Shown: positions 8,619-20,650 of the stretch, piece by piece
How positions within the stretch are numbered: the stretch's first letter is position 1
Layout of the letters: each line of letters starts with the position of its first letter
Assembly (NCBI RefSeq): GCF_000383855.1
Contig: NZ_KB912877.1
Coordinates: 3,599,917 to 3,663,916, forward strand
Origin: Methylobacter marinus A45
GTDB taxonomy: Bacteria; Pseudomonadota; Gammaproteobacteria; Methylococcales; Methylomonadaceae
Length of the DNA: 64,000 nucleotides
Direction: 5' to 3'
The notes under the pieces: model-generated
Told to the model about the DNA's origin: nothing
Seen by the model: the letters and a program-made list of their open reading frames with translations, nothing else
Databases searched by the model: none
Translations under genes and position numbers: made by a program

Positions 8619-11600
8619 TTAAAACTTGCCGTAGTAGCCTTCTTTCAAGGCGTCAAACAGGTTGGCGGCGGTGTGGATTTCGCCGTCGTATTCCACTTCC
8701 TCGTTACCTTTCAGTTCGACCACATGGCCGTCTTCGAGCGTGAACTGGTAGGTGGTGTTTTCCAGATCCGATTCCTTGACCAGCACGCCCTGGAATACTT
8801 CCGGGTTAAAGCGGAACGTGGTGCAGCCTTTCAGGCCTTTGTCATAGGCGTATTCATAGATCGACTTGAAGTCTTCGTACGGATAATCGGTCGGTACGTT
8901 GGCGGTTTTGGAAATCGACGAGTCGATCCATTTCTGCGCGGCGGCCTGGATGTCGACATGCTGTTTGGGCGTGACGTCGTCGGCCGATATGAAATAGTCC
9001 GGCAGCTGCTGATCCGGCTCCTGGCTGTACGGCATCGCCTTGGGGTTGACCAGGGCGCGATAGGCCAGCAGTTCGAAGGAATAGACATCGACTTTTTCCT
9101 TGGATTTTTTGCCGGCGCGGATGATGTTGCGCGAGTAATGGTGCGCAAAGCTCGGTTCGATGCCGTTGCTGGCGTTGTTGGCCAGTGACAGGGAGATCGT
9201 GCCGGTCGGTGCGATCGAGCTGTGGTGCGTGAAGCGCGCGCCGGTCTCGATCAGTTGCGCGACCAGTTCGGGCTCGACCTGGGCCAGTTGCTGCATGTAG
9301 CGGCTGTATTTGGCGTGCAGCAGCTTGCCCGGCACCTGATCGCCGATTTTGTAGCCGTCGGTGACCATTTCAGGGCGTTTGTGCAGCATTTCGCCGGTGA
9401 CGCTGAACATCTGTTCCATGATCGGAGCCGGGCCTTTTTCCTTGGCCAGCTCAAGGCCTTCCTTCCAGCCTTCCACGGCCAGGATTTTGGTCACTTCCTC
9501 GGTAAATTGCAGTGAACGTTCGTCGCCGTATTTCATGCCCAGCATGGTGACGGTCGAGCCCAGGCCCAGATAGCCCATGCCGTGGCGGCGCTTGCTGAGG
9601 ATTTCGTGCTGTTGCTCGGGCAGGGGCAGGCCGTTGATTTCGACGACGTTGTCGAGCATGCGCGTGAAAACGCGAATGGCTTTGCGGAATGTGTCCCAGT
9701 CGAAATGGGCTTCGCTGGTGAACGGCTTCTTGACGAAACGGGTCAGGTTGATGGAGCCCAGCAGACAGCTGCCATAGGGCGGCAACGGTTGCTCGCCGCA
9801 GTTGTGCGCATGCAGGCCATTGGCGTCGAATGTATTGATGCCGGGAACCTGTATGTCAAATACATCTTCGGTTCCATCGGGATCGACCGATTCAACGGTG
9901 GCGACGAAGCGCTCCCGGTTTAATGACCGGCGATAATTTTTTAAGCAGGTTTCAAGTTGAGCGGCTTTGCTGCTGTCGGTAAAGTTTATCAGTTCCCGAT
10001 AAACGGCAAGATTGTCGCCGCTGATAACGAGTTCATGCTGTGGGGAAATTTTGTAATCGGCGGCGCCGCCTTTACCGTCAGGCAGTTTTGTTATGCCGGC
10101 TGGACGACGGTGGCGATAGAGCGTGGAGTTGATGCCCAGGCGAAGCAACATGCGCTGTACGGCTTCTAAACGCGGAAGGTCCGATTGGGACAGGCGAACA
10201 CTGACGCCTTTGGCTTGATTGCCTTGAACTGAGCCATCAGCGTCAAAAAATCCTTGCAGGAAACCCCGATAAAAATCGCTGGAGGCCATTTCGACTTGCG
10301 CGGTGATGCATTTATTGCCGGGCGACATGCCTAACTCTTCGGCCAGAGCCTTCAGGCCGGCAAAACTGAGTCTGAATTCGTTTCTGCCAGGTATTTCCGA
10401 CCAGCCTTTAAAGTCGCTGCGCGTATTGAATTCGGTCGCGGCGATCATCACTTTATCCATAACAGCATTGGCGCCGCTATTCAGCATGCCGATATCGCTG
10501 TTTGTGACTTGCGCGCTTTTCCAGACAGACAGCACGGCTTTATCTTCTTTTAAGGTGCCGTTGCCAACTAATAATCCGATTAAATAGCCTTGGTTTTCGG
10601 TGTATTTGCCTTGCCAGCGGTTATACTGGCGATGGTTGTTCAGCAAGACCTGATCGCCGGCTGCAAGCTGGCCTGCTTCGCACCATTCGGTTTCCAGGTT
10701 ATGGCGGTCCAGGCGGGTGACTTTACGCACGCGGTGATCAGGGGTCAGACGCAAGCTGAAGCCTTCTTTTGTTCTCAGGCGGACTACATTTTTGGTTGCG
10801 GTTTTGAAGAAGCCGTCAGCGCCGGACAGGTGCAATTTGCCGTCGACCAAGGCGTTGATTTGTTGGCCTAGAATAGAGCCAATCTGTCTTGGGCCTTGCT
10901 CGGTTTGAACCCAGGTGTCGGCTGTCACGCAAGGGTTGGTCGCGCGGATTTTCTCGCAGAACCAGTTGTTGTTCATTTCGTTGACCTTGTCGATCAGGAT
11001 GAATCCGGGCTCGGCGTAGTCGTAAGTGGAACTCATGATGATGTCCCACAGACGGCGCGCGGGAATCGTTTTGGTGACCCGGCAGGCGAGCAGGCCGTCT
11101 TCGTTGACGATATAGCCGTCCTTGCCGGGCAGGTCGCGCCAGATGATTTGCTCGGGATTGTTCAGGTCGAGCTTGTCCAGTTTGAGCTCTTTTTCGGTAA
11201 TAGGGAATGACAGCGGCCAGGGCTTGTCGTTTTTGACGGCTTCGACGAATTCGGTGGTGATCAGCAGCGACAGATTGAACTGGCGCAGACGGCCGTCCTC
11301 GCGCTTGGCGCGGATGAATTCGACGACGTCGGGATGGCCGACATCGAAGGTCGCCATCTGGGCGCCGCGCCGGCCGCCGGCCGAGGAAACGGTGAAACAC
11401 ATCTTGTCATAGATATCCATGAACGACAGCGGACCGGAGGTGTAGGCGCCGGCGCCGGAGACGTAGGCGTTTTTGGGGCGGAGGGTCGAGAATTCGTAGC
11501 CGATGCCGCAGCCGGCCTTCAGGGTTAATCCGGCTTCGTGCACTTTACCCAGGATGTCGTCCATCGAATCGGCGATGGTGCCGGAAACGGTGCAGTTGAT

Positions 11601-11900
11601 GGTTGAGGTGGCGGGCTTGTGTTCCAGGGCGCCGGCATTGGAAACAATGCGGCCCGCCGGGATCACGCCCTGACGCAGGGCCCACAAAAACTCCTTGTAG
11701 GACTGTTCTTGCCGGGTTTTGTTCTTTTCCACTTCGGACAGCGCCTTGGCCACGCGTTGATACGTTTCATCGATCGTGGCATCAATAGCGACACCTTCTT
11801 TGGTTTTTAAACGATATTTCGTATCCCAGATATCCATCGAGGCATCCTGGAACGGTATTTCGGTTACGGCATTGGCGACGACGCGGAGTTTGGCTGTCAT
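8619..11900 (-). CDS. nrdJa: B12-dependent ribonucleotide reductase large chain with an intein (NrdJa)
   Basis: The mature enzyme reduces ribonucleotides to deoxyribonucleotides using adenosylcobalamin and works without an oxygen-dependent radical cofactor. The precursor is 1093 residues from the ATG at 11900, which has AGGG upstream; a TTG at 11942 also opens the frame. Family motifs include NCTVSGTIAD, AGCGIGYEF, the active-site NPCGEQ segment, and GCTTFRFNPE. The NP/CGEQ motif is split by a 377-residue intein (residues 324-700). Splicing would leave a 716-residue protein. The small chain NrdJb follows in the same operon. The active site only forms after splicing, so DNA synthesis through this enzyme depends on intein activity. 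Confidence 0.95.
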   Translation of the reverse strand: MTAKLRVVANAVTEIPFQDASMDIWDTKYRLKTKEGVAIDATIDETYQRVAKALSEVEKNKTRQEQSYKEFLWALRQGVIPAGRIVSNAGALEHKPATSTINCTVSGTIADSMDDILGKVHEAGLTLKAGCGIGYEFSTLRPKNAYVSGAGAYTSGPLSFMDIYDKMCFTVSSAGGRRGAQMATFDVGHPDVVEFIRAKREDGRLRQFNLSLLITTEFVEAVKNDKPWPLSFPITEKELKLDKLDLNNPEQIIWRDLPGKDGYIVNEDGLLACRVTKTIPARRLWDIIMSSTYDYAEPGFILIDKVNEMNNNWFCEKIRATNPCVTADTWVQTEQGPRQIGSILGQQINALVDGKLHLSGADGFFKTATKNVVRLRTKEGFSLRLTPDHRVRKVTRLDRHNLETEWCEAGQLAAGDQVLLNNHRQYNRWQGKYTENQGYLIGLLVGNGTLKEDKAVLSVWKSAQVTNSDIGMLNSGANAVMDKVMIAATEFNTRSDFKGWSEIPGRNEFRLSFAGLKALAEELGMSPGNKCITAQVEMASSDFYRGFLQGFFDADGSVQGNQAKGVSVRLSQSDLPRLEAVQRMLLRLGINSTLYRHRRPAGITKLPDGKGGAADYKISPQHELVISGDNLAVYRELINFTDSSKAAQLETCLKNYRRSLNRERFVATVESVDPDGTEDVFDIQVPGINTFDANGLHAHNCGEQPLPPYGSCLLGSINLTRFVKKPFTSEAHFDWDTFRKAIRVFTRMLDNVVEINGLPLPEQQHEILSKRRHGMGYLGLGSTVTMLGMKYGDERSLQFTEEVTKILAVEGWKEGLELAKEKGPAPIMEQMFSVTGEMLHKRPEMVTDGYKIGDQVPGKLLHAKYSRYMQQLAQVEPELVAQLIETGARFTHHSSIAPTGTISLSLANNASNGIEPSFAHHYSRNIIRAGKKSKEKVDVYSFELLAYRALVNPKAMPYSQEPDQQLPDYFISADDVTPKQHVDIQAAAQKWIDSSISKTANVPTDYPYEDFKSIYEYAYDKGLKGCTTFRFNPEVFQGVLVKESDLENTTYQFTLEDGHVVELKGNEEVEYDGEIHTAANLFDALKEGYYGKF
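9801..10931 (-). mobile_element. Intein with LAGLIDADG homing endonuclease in NrdJa
   Basis: The insert starts with Cys1 (CVTADTWVQTEQG, block A) and ends NGLHAHN, followed by the extein Cys of CGEQ. Block B is seen in LTPDHRVRK and block F in VESVDPDGTEDVFDI. Two dodecapeptide motifs, GYLIGLLVGNG and GFLQGFFDADG, mark a LAGLIDADG endonuclease between the splicing halves. The terminal His-Asn and both nucleophilic cysteines are present, so splicing should work. The second dodecapeptide keeps its acidic residue, while the first has Asn where Asp is usual (VGNG), so cleavage activity may be reduced. Confidence 0.93.
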
Positions 11901-14100
<2,200 letters not shown>

Positions 14101-14104
<4 letters not shown>

Positions 14105-14373
14105 ATCACCGGCGGCGATTAAAGCAACAGATAGACAATCAGGTCAAACGCATCAAAAAAGCGGACCGCGAACGCCCGACCCTGTTTGCGCAAACGGTTT
14201 ATATCGGAACACTCGGGCTGGTGATGGTATTGCCGATCATCGGCGGCGCCTATCTGGGCCACTGGCTGGACAGCATGATGCCGGGCTATTCGATGCGCTG
14301 GACGCTCAGCCTGCTGTTTGCCGGTGTTGTGGTCGGTGTTTTTAACGTTTATTTTCTGATTCAAAATAAATAA
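14101..14373 (+). CDS. atpQ: N-ATPase accessory membrane protein AtpQ (AtpI-like)
   Basis: A 90-residue protein with a basic N-terminus followed by two transmembrane helices (about 40-57 and 68-86). PIIGGAYLGHWLD resembles AtpI/gene-1 proteins. It sits third in the operon, where N-ATPases encode AtpQ. AtpQ is normally followed by AtpR, but here only 140 bases remain before atpB and they hold a palindromic repeat instead. AtpI-like proteins help ring assembly or cation supply; the exact role here is inference. Confidence 0.85.
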
Positions 14374-14397
14374 AGTTTGCCGGGCTTACAAAATAAC

Positions 14398-14478
14398 TGT
14401 GGAGGCGACTTCGCCTAAAGCGCCTACTTTTGGCAGTCGCCTTCAATGTCTGAACAGGCGACTAAAGTCGCCCCACAG
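14398..14478. repeat. Palindromic repeat between atpQ and atpB
   Basis: Arms CTGTGGAGGCGACTT (14398-14412) and AAGTCGCCCCACAG (14465-14478) pair around an inner region that repeats the GCGACT/AGTCGC theme. The same family occurs at 44037-44101 and, in part, near 39218. It lies where atpR would be expected and could also shape the operon transcript. Confidence 0.75.
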
Positions 14479-14513
14479 GCTTGCAGGATGATCACATTAA
14501 GCAACATTAAATC

Positions 14514-15179
14514 ATGGAAAACGAATTTTCTTTTATGCTCGGGCCTGTGTCCGTCAGCGCATCGGTCCTGACCACCTGGGGCATCATGCTGTTCATCGCG
14601 GCACTGGCCGGGCTTGCAACCCGGCATCTGGATATGCTGCCGGACCCGCTGCAAACCATGCTGGAAGGCATCGTTTCCACGCTGGAGGCGGCCGTGCTTT
14701 CGGTCGCGCCGGATCACGGCCGGCAAATTCTGCCTTTTATCTCGACCTTGTGGCTGTTTCTGATCGTCGGCAATCTGGTCGGCCTGATACCCGGCTTGCA
14801 TTCGCCGACGCGCGACCTCTCGGTTACCTCGGCGCTGGCCGTGCTGGTGTTTCTTTCGGTGCACTGGTTCGGCATCAAGACGCAAGGATTCAAAAAATAT
14901 CTGCATCATTACCTGATGCCCAGCCCGATTTTGCTGCCTTTTCACATCATCAGCGAGTTGACCCGCACGCTGGCGCTGGCGATTCGTCTGTTCGGCAACA
15001 TCATGAGCCTGGAAATGGCGGCGATGTTGATTTTGCTGGTCGCGGGCTTTCTGGCGCCGGTGCCGATTTTGATGCTGCATATCATCGAGGCGCTGGTACA
15101 GGCGTATATTTTCGGCATGCTGGCGCTGATTTATCTGGCCGGTGCGATACAATCCCAACAACTTAATCGACAGGAATAG
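14514..15179 (+). CDS. atpB: N-type ATP synthase subunit a
   Basis: The membrane stator subunit a, 221 residues with about five or six hydrophobic helices. The essential Arg is in [19 protein letters not shown], the conserved helix facing the c ring. It forms the ion half-channels with AtpE. It follows the palindromic repeat rather than atpR and ends 2 bases before atpE. Confidence 0.93.
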   Translation: MENEFSFMLGPVSVSASVLTTWGIMLFIAALAGLATRHLDMLPDPLQTMLEGIVSTLEAAVLSVAPDHGRQILPFISTLWLFLIVGNLVGLIPGLHSPTRDLSVTSALAVLVFLSVHWFGIKTQGFKKYLHHYLMPSPILLPFHIISELTRTLALAIRLFGNIMSLEMAAMLILLVAGFLAPVPILMLHIIEALVQAYIFGMLALIYLAGAIQSQQLNRQE

Positions 15180-15181
15180 TT

Positions 15182-15448
15182 ATGACAGACATCGCCTTAA
15201 TCGTGCTCGGCTCCACCATCGCGGCCATAATCGGCATCGCCATTGGCGTCATGATGCCGGCTCTGTCCATGGGCAAGGCGATCGGCAGCGCTCTGGACGC
15301 CTTGGCCCGCCAGCCGGAATCGGAACAGTCGATCATGCGGACGCTGTTTATCGGACTGGCGATGATCGAATCGCTGGCGATCTATTGCCTGGTGATCATC
15401 TTAATCGTGCTGTTCAAGAATCCATTGCTTGAGTTCATCGCCAGATAA
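15182..15448 (+). CDS. atpE: N-type ATP synthase subunit c
   Basis: An 88-residue hairpin protein with the loop ARQPE (42-46) and the ion-carrying Glu63 in MIESLAIYC. Na+-type N-ATPase c subunits normally have a Gln or Glu in helix 1 plus Glu-Ser-Thr and a Tyr in helix 2. Here the helix-1 position is Met30 and the Thr position is Leu65, while Glu63, Ser64 and Tyr68 remain. This suggests proton rather than Na+ coupling. The assignment as subunit c is secure; the ion is inference from the ligand pattern. Confidence 0.94.
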   Translation: MTDIALIVLGSTIAAIIGIAIGVMMPALSMGKAIGSALDALARQPESEQSIMRTLFIGLAMIESLAIYCLVIILIVLFKNPLLEFIAR

Positions 15449-15463
15449 GCGGGCCAGGCAACC

Positions 15464-16213
15464 ATGGAATTCAATTTCTCCACCTTTGTGCTTGAAATCA
15501 TCAATTTCCTGATTCTGATCTGGATCTTGCAGCGGCTTTTTTATAAACCGGTACTGGCGGTCATTACCCGGCGTAAGCAGTATATCGACCAAACCCTGGC
15601 CGAAGCTCAAAGCATGAAGCAAGAGGCCGAGGATTTACGTCAACGCTATGAAAACCGGCAAAACCAGTGGCAGCAGGAAAAACAGGCCGCGCTCAGCGCG
15701 CTGCACCGGGAAATCGATGCCGAAAGAAAAACGCAAATGGACAAACTGCGGGCCGACCTGGAGCTGGAGCGGCAAAAAGCCAAGGTAACCCTGACCCGGT
15801 TGCAGCAGGATATCCAGCAACAGGCTGAAAAAAAAGCGCTGCAAAACGGCGCCCGCTTTGCCGGGCTGCTGTTGCAACAAGCAGCCGGCCCGGAACTGGA
15901 ACAACGCTTGTGCGCCATGCTGCTGGAACATTTCACGGATTTGCCGGAGGAGTGCAGGTTGTGCCTGCAAACACTGGACGCTGAAGCATTGGTCTCCATC
16001 GATGTTAGCAGCGCCTATCCTCTTCCAACCGGGCTGAGGCAAAAACTGGAGCAAAAGCTGGGGTCGCTCATCAAGCGGCCCGATGTCTTTCATTATCACC
16101 AGAACCCCGAACTGATCGCCGGTCTGCGCATCGATATCGGCGCCTGGGTCATGCATGCCAATCTGCAGCATGAACTGACCGGTTTTGCCGAGATAGCCCA
16201 TGAGTCCGAATAA
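15464..16213 (+). CDS. atpF: N-type ATP synthase subunit b with delta-like C-terminus
   Basis: An N-terminal membrane helix (residues about 5-24) precedes a long charged coiled coil (about 45-130), forming the peripheral stalk. The last 80 or so residues, including [19 protein letters not shown], resemble the C-terminal part of subunit delta, so one protein seems to serve as b and delta. This matches the absence of a separate atpH, as in N-ATPases. It overlaps atpA by 14 bases. Confidence 0.9.
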   Translation: MEFNFSTFVLEIINFLILIWILQRLFYKPVLAVITRRKQYIDQTLAEAQSMKQEAEDLRQRYENRQNQWQQEKQAALSALHREIDAERKTQMDKLRADLELERQKAKVTLTRLQQDIQQQAEKKALQNGARFAGLLLQQAAGPELEQRLCAMLLEHFTDLPEECRLCLQTLDAEALVSIDVSSAYPLPTGLRQKLEQKLGSLIKRPDVFHYHQNPELIAGLRIDIGAWVMHANLQHELTGFAEIAHESE

Positions 16214-17696
16214 CGCCGAAGCGCCCATGAGCTTGATAGACAAGCAAAGCGCCTGGCTGGACCGGTATCAGCCGGGATTTCGGGTTACCGAACAGGGCAC
16301 GGTCGTGTCGGTCGGCGACGGCATTACCTGGATTAAGGGGCTGCCCTCGGCGGCCATCGAAGACATCCTGGTTTTTGCCGACGGCAGTCGGGCCATGGTG
16401 TTCGACCTCAACCGCGATCAGGTCGGCGCGATTCTGTTATATGAAACCGAAGCGCTGACGGCCGGCACGCTGGTGCGTCTGTCTAAAAACGCGCCTAGCG
16501 TTCCCATCGGCGACGCTTTTATCGGCAGAGTGGTCGATCCTTTGGGCGCGCCGCTCGATGGCGGGGATATTCCGGTTCCCGCCGGGCGCGGCAATCTGGA
16601 AAAAGCATCGCCGCCGATTATCGCCCGCGACTTTGTCCATAAGGCGCTGTATACCGGCATCAAAATCATCGACACGTTGATTCCGGTCGGCAAGGGCCAG
16701 CGGCAGTTGCTGATCGGCGATGAAGGCCTGGGCCGCAGTTCGATCGCGATCGACACCGTCATTAACCAGAAAGACAAAGAGGTGATCTGTGTTTATGTGC
16801 TGATCGGTCAGAAGCGTTCGGCGGTGGTGAAGACCCTGGAGACATTGAGAAGTCAGGGCGCGATGGACTATACCGTCTGCGTCGTGGCCGAAGCCAGCGC
16901 CTTGCCGGGTTTGCAATACATCGCGCCGTTCGCCGGCTGTGCGTTGGCCGAATACTGGATGGCGCAGGGGCGCGATACCCTGGTCATCTATGACGATTTG
17001 TCGACCCACGCCAGAACCTACCGGGAGTTGTCCCTGCTGCTGCGCCGCCCGCCCGGGCGCGAAGCCTATCCCGGCGACATCTTTTTCGTCCATTCCCGGC
17101 TGCTGGAACGTTCGACCTGCCTGAATGCCGAAAACGGCGGCGGCAGCATGACGGCCCTGCCGATCGTCGAAACCCAGCAGGGCGAAATCGCCGCCTATAT
17201 TCCCACGAACCTGATTTCCATCACCGACGGGCAGATCTATCTCGACGCCGACTTGTTCGCAGCGGGATTTCGCCCCGCCATCGATATCGCCAGGTCGGTA
17301 TCGAGGATAGGCGGCATGGCCCAGCATCCGGGCATCCGTCATCAGGCCGGGCAAATGAAGCTGGATTATCTGCAGTTTCTGGAACTGGAGGCCTTCTCCC
17401 GGTTCGGCCAGCGCCTGGAGCCTTCGATGGAAGCACGGATTCGGCGCGGACGATTGCTGCGGGAGATTCTCAAACAAGACCGGCTGGCGCCGCTCAGCAG
17501 CCTTTTTCAGCTGGCCTGGCTCATCGCCTTCAATGAAAATCTGTTCGACCCAATCAGGCCTGAGGACATCAAGGGTTTTCTGGCCCGGATCGAACAGGGC
17601 GTCAGCGGCACGACGCTGACACTGAACAGCAGCCCCGAGCAATGGCTGCAAGCTCTCAGTGACTGGCTGGGCATCGAAACGAAGCGGCAGCCATGA
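16200..17696 (+). CDS. atpA: N-type ATP synthase alpha subunit with altered P-loop
   Basis: The F1 alpha subunit (498 residues), with [31 protein letters not shown] and [13 protein letters not shown] as family landmarks. The P-loop reads GDEGLGRS, with Arg179 in place of the usual Lys, and a Ser rather than Thr. In alpha this is the non-catalytic nucleotide site, so the enzyme could still turn over, with changed regulation. The start at 16200 overlaps atpF; an in-frame ATG at 16227 is an alternative. The stop overlaps atpG. Confidence 0.94.
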   Translation: MSPNNAEAPMSLIDKQSAWLDRYQPGFRVTEQGTVVSVGDGITWIKGLPSAAIEDILVFADGSRAMVFDLNRDQVGAILLYETEALTAGTLVRLSKNAPSVPIGDAFIGRVVDPLGAPLDGGDIPVPAGRGNLEKASPPIIARDFVHKALYTGIKIIDTLIPVGKGQRQLLIGDEGLGRSSIAIDTVINQKDKEVICVYVLIGQKRSAVVKTLETLRSQGAMDYTVCVVAEASALPGLQYIAPFAGCALAEYWMAQGRDTLVIYDDLSTHARTYRELSLLLRRPPGREAYPGDIFFVHSRLLERSTCLNAENGGGSMTALPIVETQQGEIAAYIPTNLISITDGQIYLDADLFAAGFRPAIDIARSVSRIGGMAQHPGIRHQAGQMKLDYLQFLELEAFSRFGQRLEPSMEARIRRGRLLREILKQDRLAPLSSLFQLAWLIAFNENLFDPIRPEDIKGFLARIEQGVSGTTLTLNSSPEQWLQALSDWLGIETKRQP

Positions 17697-18517
17697 GTAA
17701 AAGTCGGCGGCTGCGTCAGCACATCGGCCAGATGGAGGAGATCCGGGGCATTCTGAATTCGATGAAAAATCTCGCGTTTACGGAAACCCATAAATTGCTC
17801 CGCTTTCAAGCCGCGCAGAACAAAGCGGTCGAGTCCCTTGAAAAGGCGGCCGGGGACTTTTTGGCTTTTTACCCGTATTCGCTGGATACCGATGCCCAGG
17901 CTCCACCTATCGCTATTTTGTTCGGGGCGGAACGCGGCTTTTGCGGCGACTTCAATGACAGCCTGATCAATGAAATAGCGACGAAAGCCTACTATCCCGA
18001 TGTCATTATCATCGGTAGCAGGCTGGCTGGCAGATGGCCAGACGCTTATCCCGAGCCCGTGGCCACGCTGGAAGGGGCCAATGTCGCCGAAGAGGCGCCC
18101 GCTATCGTCAGTCGTTTGCTGGACGTGATTGCCGCGTTGCAGGAACAGCGCGGTTTTTTTGAATTAACGGCCGTATATCACGATGACGCGTTGAGCGGGC
18201 TTACGCACGACTCTCTATTGCCGCCTTTTCAGCAAACCGTTCAGGATCGCCCCGCGTTCACTTTTCCGCCGGTGCTGAATCTCGATCCGGCCGATTTTTT
18301 TGCGGACATGGCAGGCCACTATTTATTCGCTGTGCTGCATAACCTTTGTTACACGTCGCTGTTGGCGGAAAATCACCGGCGCTTGCAGCATCTGGAAGGC
18401 GCGGTGCAGCATCTCGACAATGAAACGGTAAAACTGCGCCGAAAATCCCAGATTTACCGGCAAGAGGAAATCACCGAGGAAATCGAGGTCATCTTGTTGA
18501 ATGCGGAAAATTTGTGA
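17693..18517 (+). CDS. atpG: N-type ATP synthase gamma subunit
   Basis: The central shaft subunit (274 residues). It begins [20 protein letters not shown] and ends with a long helix, [11 protein letters not shown], the two helices that form the rotor's coiled coil. [12 protein letters not shown] is the usual Rossmann-like middle segment. The N-ATPase gamma is more divergent than the standard one. It closes the operon; no clear terminator follows before the alcohol dehydrogenase gene. Confidence 0.92.
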   Translation: MSKSRRLRQHIGQMEEIRGILNSMKNLAFTETHKLLRFQAAQNKAVESLEKAAGDFLAFYPYSLDTDAQAPPIAILFGAERGFCGDFNDSLINEIATKAYYPDVIIIGSRLAGRWPDAYPEPVATLEGANVAEEAPAIVSRLLDVIAALQEQRGFFELTAVYHDDALSGLTHDSLLPPFQQTVQDRPAFTFPPVLNLDPADFFADMAGHYLFAVLHNLCYTSLLAENHRRLQHLEGAVQHLDNETVKLRRKSQIYRQEEITEEIEVILLNAENL

Positions 18518-18774
18518 GGGACGGGATATTAGGGATGCCGATTTTTACGGATAACCTGCATACCGCGTGCTGTCTTTCGCTTTCTGCGGCATAAATCCGG
18601 TGGTGCAGCAGATCAGGCACGGACCGGAAAGAGTAAGTGCGTTGTCTTTTTGGTGACCCGACAGGATCACTTATGTACGTCATCGTACCGACAGGAAGGG
18701 CCGATCAAACTAAGCTTTCTTCACGTTCATATGAGGCAGGTCGCCTTGCAACCCGACTATTCAGGAGCGTTGTT

Positions 18775-19947
18775 ATGAAAGCACTTTGTTGGCATGGCAA
18801 ATATGATGTACGCGTTGATACGGTTCCCGATCCGATCATTGTCGATCCAACCGATGCCATTGTGAAGATTACAGCCACCGCGATTTGCGGTTCTGATCTG
18901 CATCTTTACGATGGCTATATGCCGACCATGGAGTCAGGCGATATATTGGGGCATGAGCCCATGGGCGAGGTGGTTGAAGTTGGCAGTGAGGTTACAAGCC
19001 TGAAAACAGGCGACCGCGTCGTCGTGCCTTTCACGATTTCGTGCGGACACTGCTTCTTCTGCGAAAAAACGCTTTACTCATGTTGCGACACCTCCAACCC
19101 GAATGCCGATATGGCGCGCAAGGCGATGGGACATTCTCCAGCCGGTATTTTCGGATATTCCCACATGCTGGGCGGCTTTGCGGGCGGCCAGGCCGAGTAT
19201 CTGCGCGTACCTTATGCCGATGTCGGGCCGATCAAGATCACGTCGGACTTGCCGGATGATAAGGTGCTGTTTCTGTCCGATATTTTTCCGACCGGCTATA
19301 TGGCCGCCGAAAATGCCCAAATTGAGCCGGGGGATACGGTGGCGGTCTGGGGTTGTGGGCCAGTGGCGCAATTCGTGATCCAGAGTTGCTGGATGCTGGG
19401 GGCGGGGCGCGTCATCGCCATTGACCGGGTACCGGAGCGCCTGACCATGGCGCAAGAACATGGCAAGGCTGAAATTATCGATTTTGAGGAAGAAGATGTC
19501 TACGATCGGTTGATGGCGATGACAAACGGCCGCGGCCCTGATTGCTGCATCGACGCGGTGGGCTGCGAGGCTCATGGGGCCGGCAGCTTTGATGCGGTGC
19601 TCGATAAGGCGAAAGCGGCCCTCTATTTAGGCACCGATCGCCCGCATGTCTTGCGCGAGGCGATTATGTGCTGTCGCAAGGGAGGCACTGTCTCGATTCC
19701 CGGCGTTTATGTCGGCCTGCTCGATCAACTGCCGATGGGGGCCGCGATGAACAAAGGTCTGACCTTGAAAATGGGGCAGACTCATGTGCAACGCTATCTT
19801 GAGCCCTTGCTGGAGAAGATAGAAGAGGACCAGATCGATCCCTCTTTTGTTATCACCCATAGCCTGGGGCTGGATGAGGGCCCTCAGGCTTACAAGACGT
19901 TCCGCGACAAGGAAGACGGCTGCATTAAAGTGGTATTGAAACCGTGA
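18775..19947 (+). CDS. Zinc-dependent alcohol dehydrogenase, formaldehyde dehydrogenase-like
   Basis: A 390-residue medium-chain dehydrogenase. Catalytic zinc ligands lie in [10 protein letters not shown] and GHEPMGEV. Structural zinc cysteines lie in [15 protein letters not shown], and the cofactor fold begins [11 protein letters not shown]. It is closest in look to the glutathione-independent formaldehyde dehydrogenase-like clade, with extended [18 protein letters not shown] and a late [10 protein letters not shown]. The ATG at 18775 has AGGAG at 18762-18766; the longer upstream frame has no support. Substrate is not shown. A DUF421 remnant follows 12 bases later. Confidence 0.88.
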
Positions 19948-19959
19948 ACAGGCAAACGG

Positions 19960-20500
19960 ATGGATATTTTCTTTCAAATTGATTGGAAATCGGTTTTTAT
20001 TCCGTCTGTCGGTATTTTTTAGAGATTGTTCTGCGAGGCACGATCATCTATCTGGTGTTGTTCGTTTTATTGCGTTTGCTAAGGCGTGGGACCGGCGCTG
20101 TGGCTGTTACAGATATTTTGCTGATTGTGCTTATTGCCGACGCGTCCCAGAATGGCATGGCCGGCGAGTATAAATCCGTTACCTGAGGTCTTGTTTTAGT
20201 CGCAACCATTTTTTTTGGGATTATGCGCTTGACTGGCTAGCCAGTGAGATTCCGGCTTTTCGAAAACTTATTTCTCCTGCGCCTTTGTTGTTGATCAAGA
20301 ATGGGCATATGTTGCGCGGGAACATGCGTCGGGAAATGATTACCCAGGAAGAAATGATGAGCCTGATACGTGAACAAGGAGCGGAGTGTTTGGACGAGAT
20401 CAAGGCCTGCTATTTGGAGGGTGACGGCAGCGTCAGCGTAATAAAACAAGAGCCGGAGGATAATGATGCCCAGAGCCCAACAAAGAAAGGACCGTTATGA
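19960..20500 (+). pseudogene. DUF421 (YetF-like) membrane protein, decayed
   Basis: Three frames together rebuild a DUF421 protein: an N-terminal part from ATG 19960 (MDIFFQIDWKSVFIPSVG), a membrane part (EIVLRGTIIYLVLF to MAGEYKSVT) and a C-terminal part (PAFRKLISPAPLLLIKNG to CYLEGDGSVSVIK). The first shift falls in a T run at 20015-20020, one base short. An in-frame TGA follows at 20184-20186, and a second short T run lies at 20209-20216. Two homopolymer losses could be sequencing errors, but the TGA could not. I call it a pseudogene. Confidence 0.78.
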
Positions 20501-20650
20501 GTTTCCGGTGAGCATTGCTTCTGCGCAATCCCTCTCATGGATGATGTGACTGCAGGGAAATGACGGAATCATTTTAGCCCATGCAGTCTTTCATGAATTG
20601 ATATGGCAATCTAACAGATGTAATCAGATAGAAAATCGCCTTAAAGTGGA

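Noticed and set aside
16437-17651. Long minus-strand frame of 404 residues opposite atpA
   Set aside because: It lies wholly on the reverse of a clear alpha subunit gene and has no motif; it is a GC-bias shadow.
20184-20186. TGA in the DUF421 frame read as selenocysteine
   Set aside because: No SECIS-like hairpin was evident and two further frameshifts follow the pseudogene pattern.
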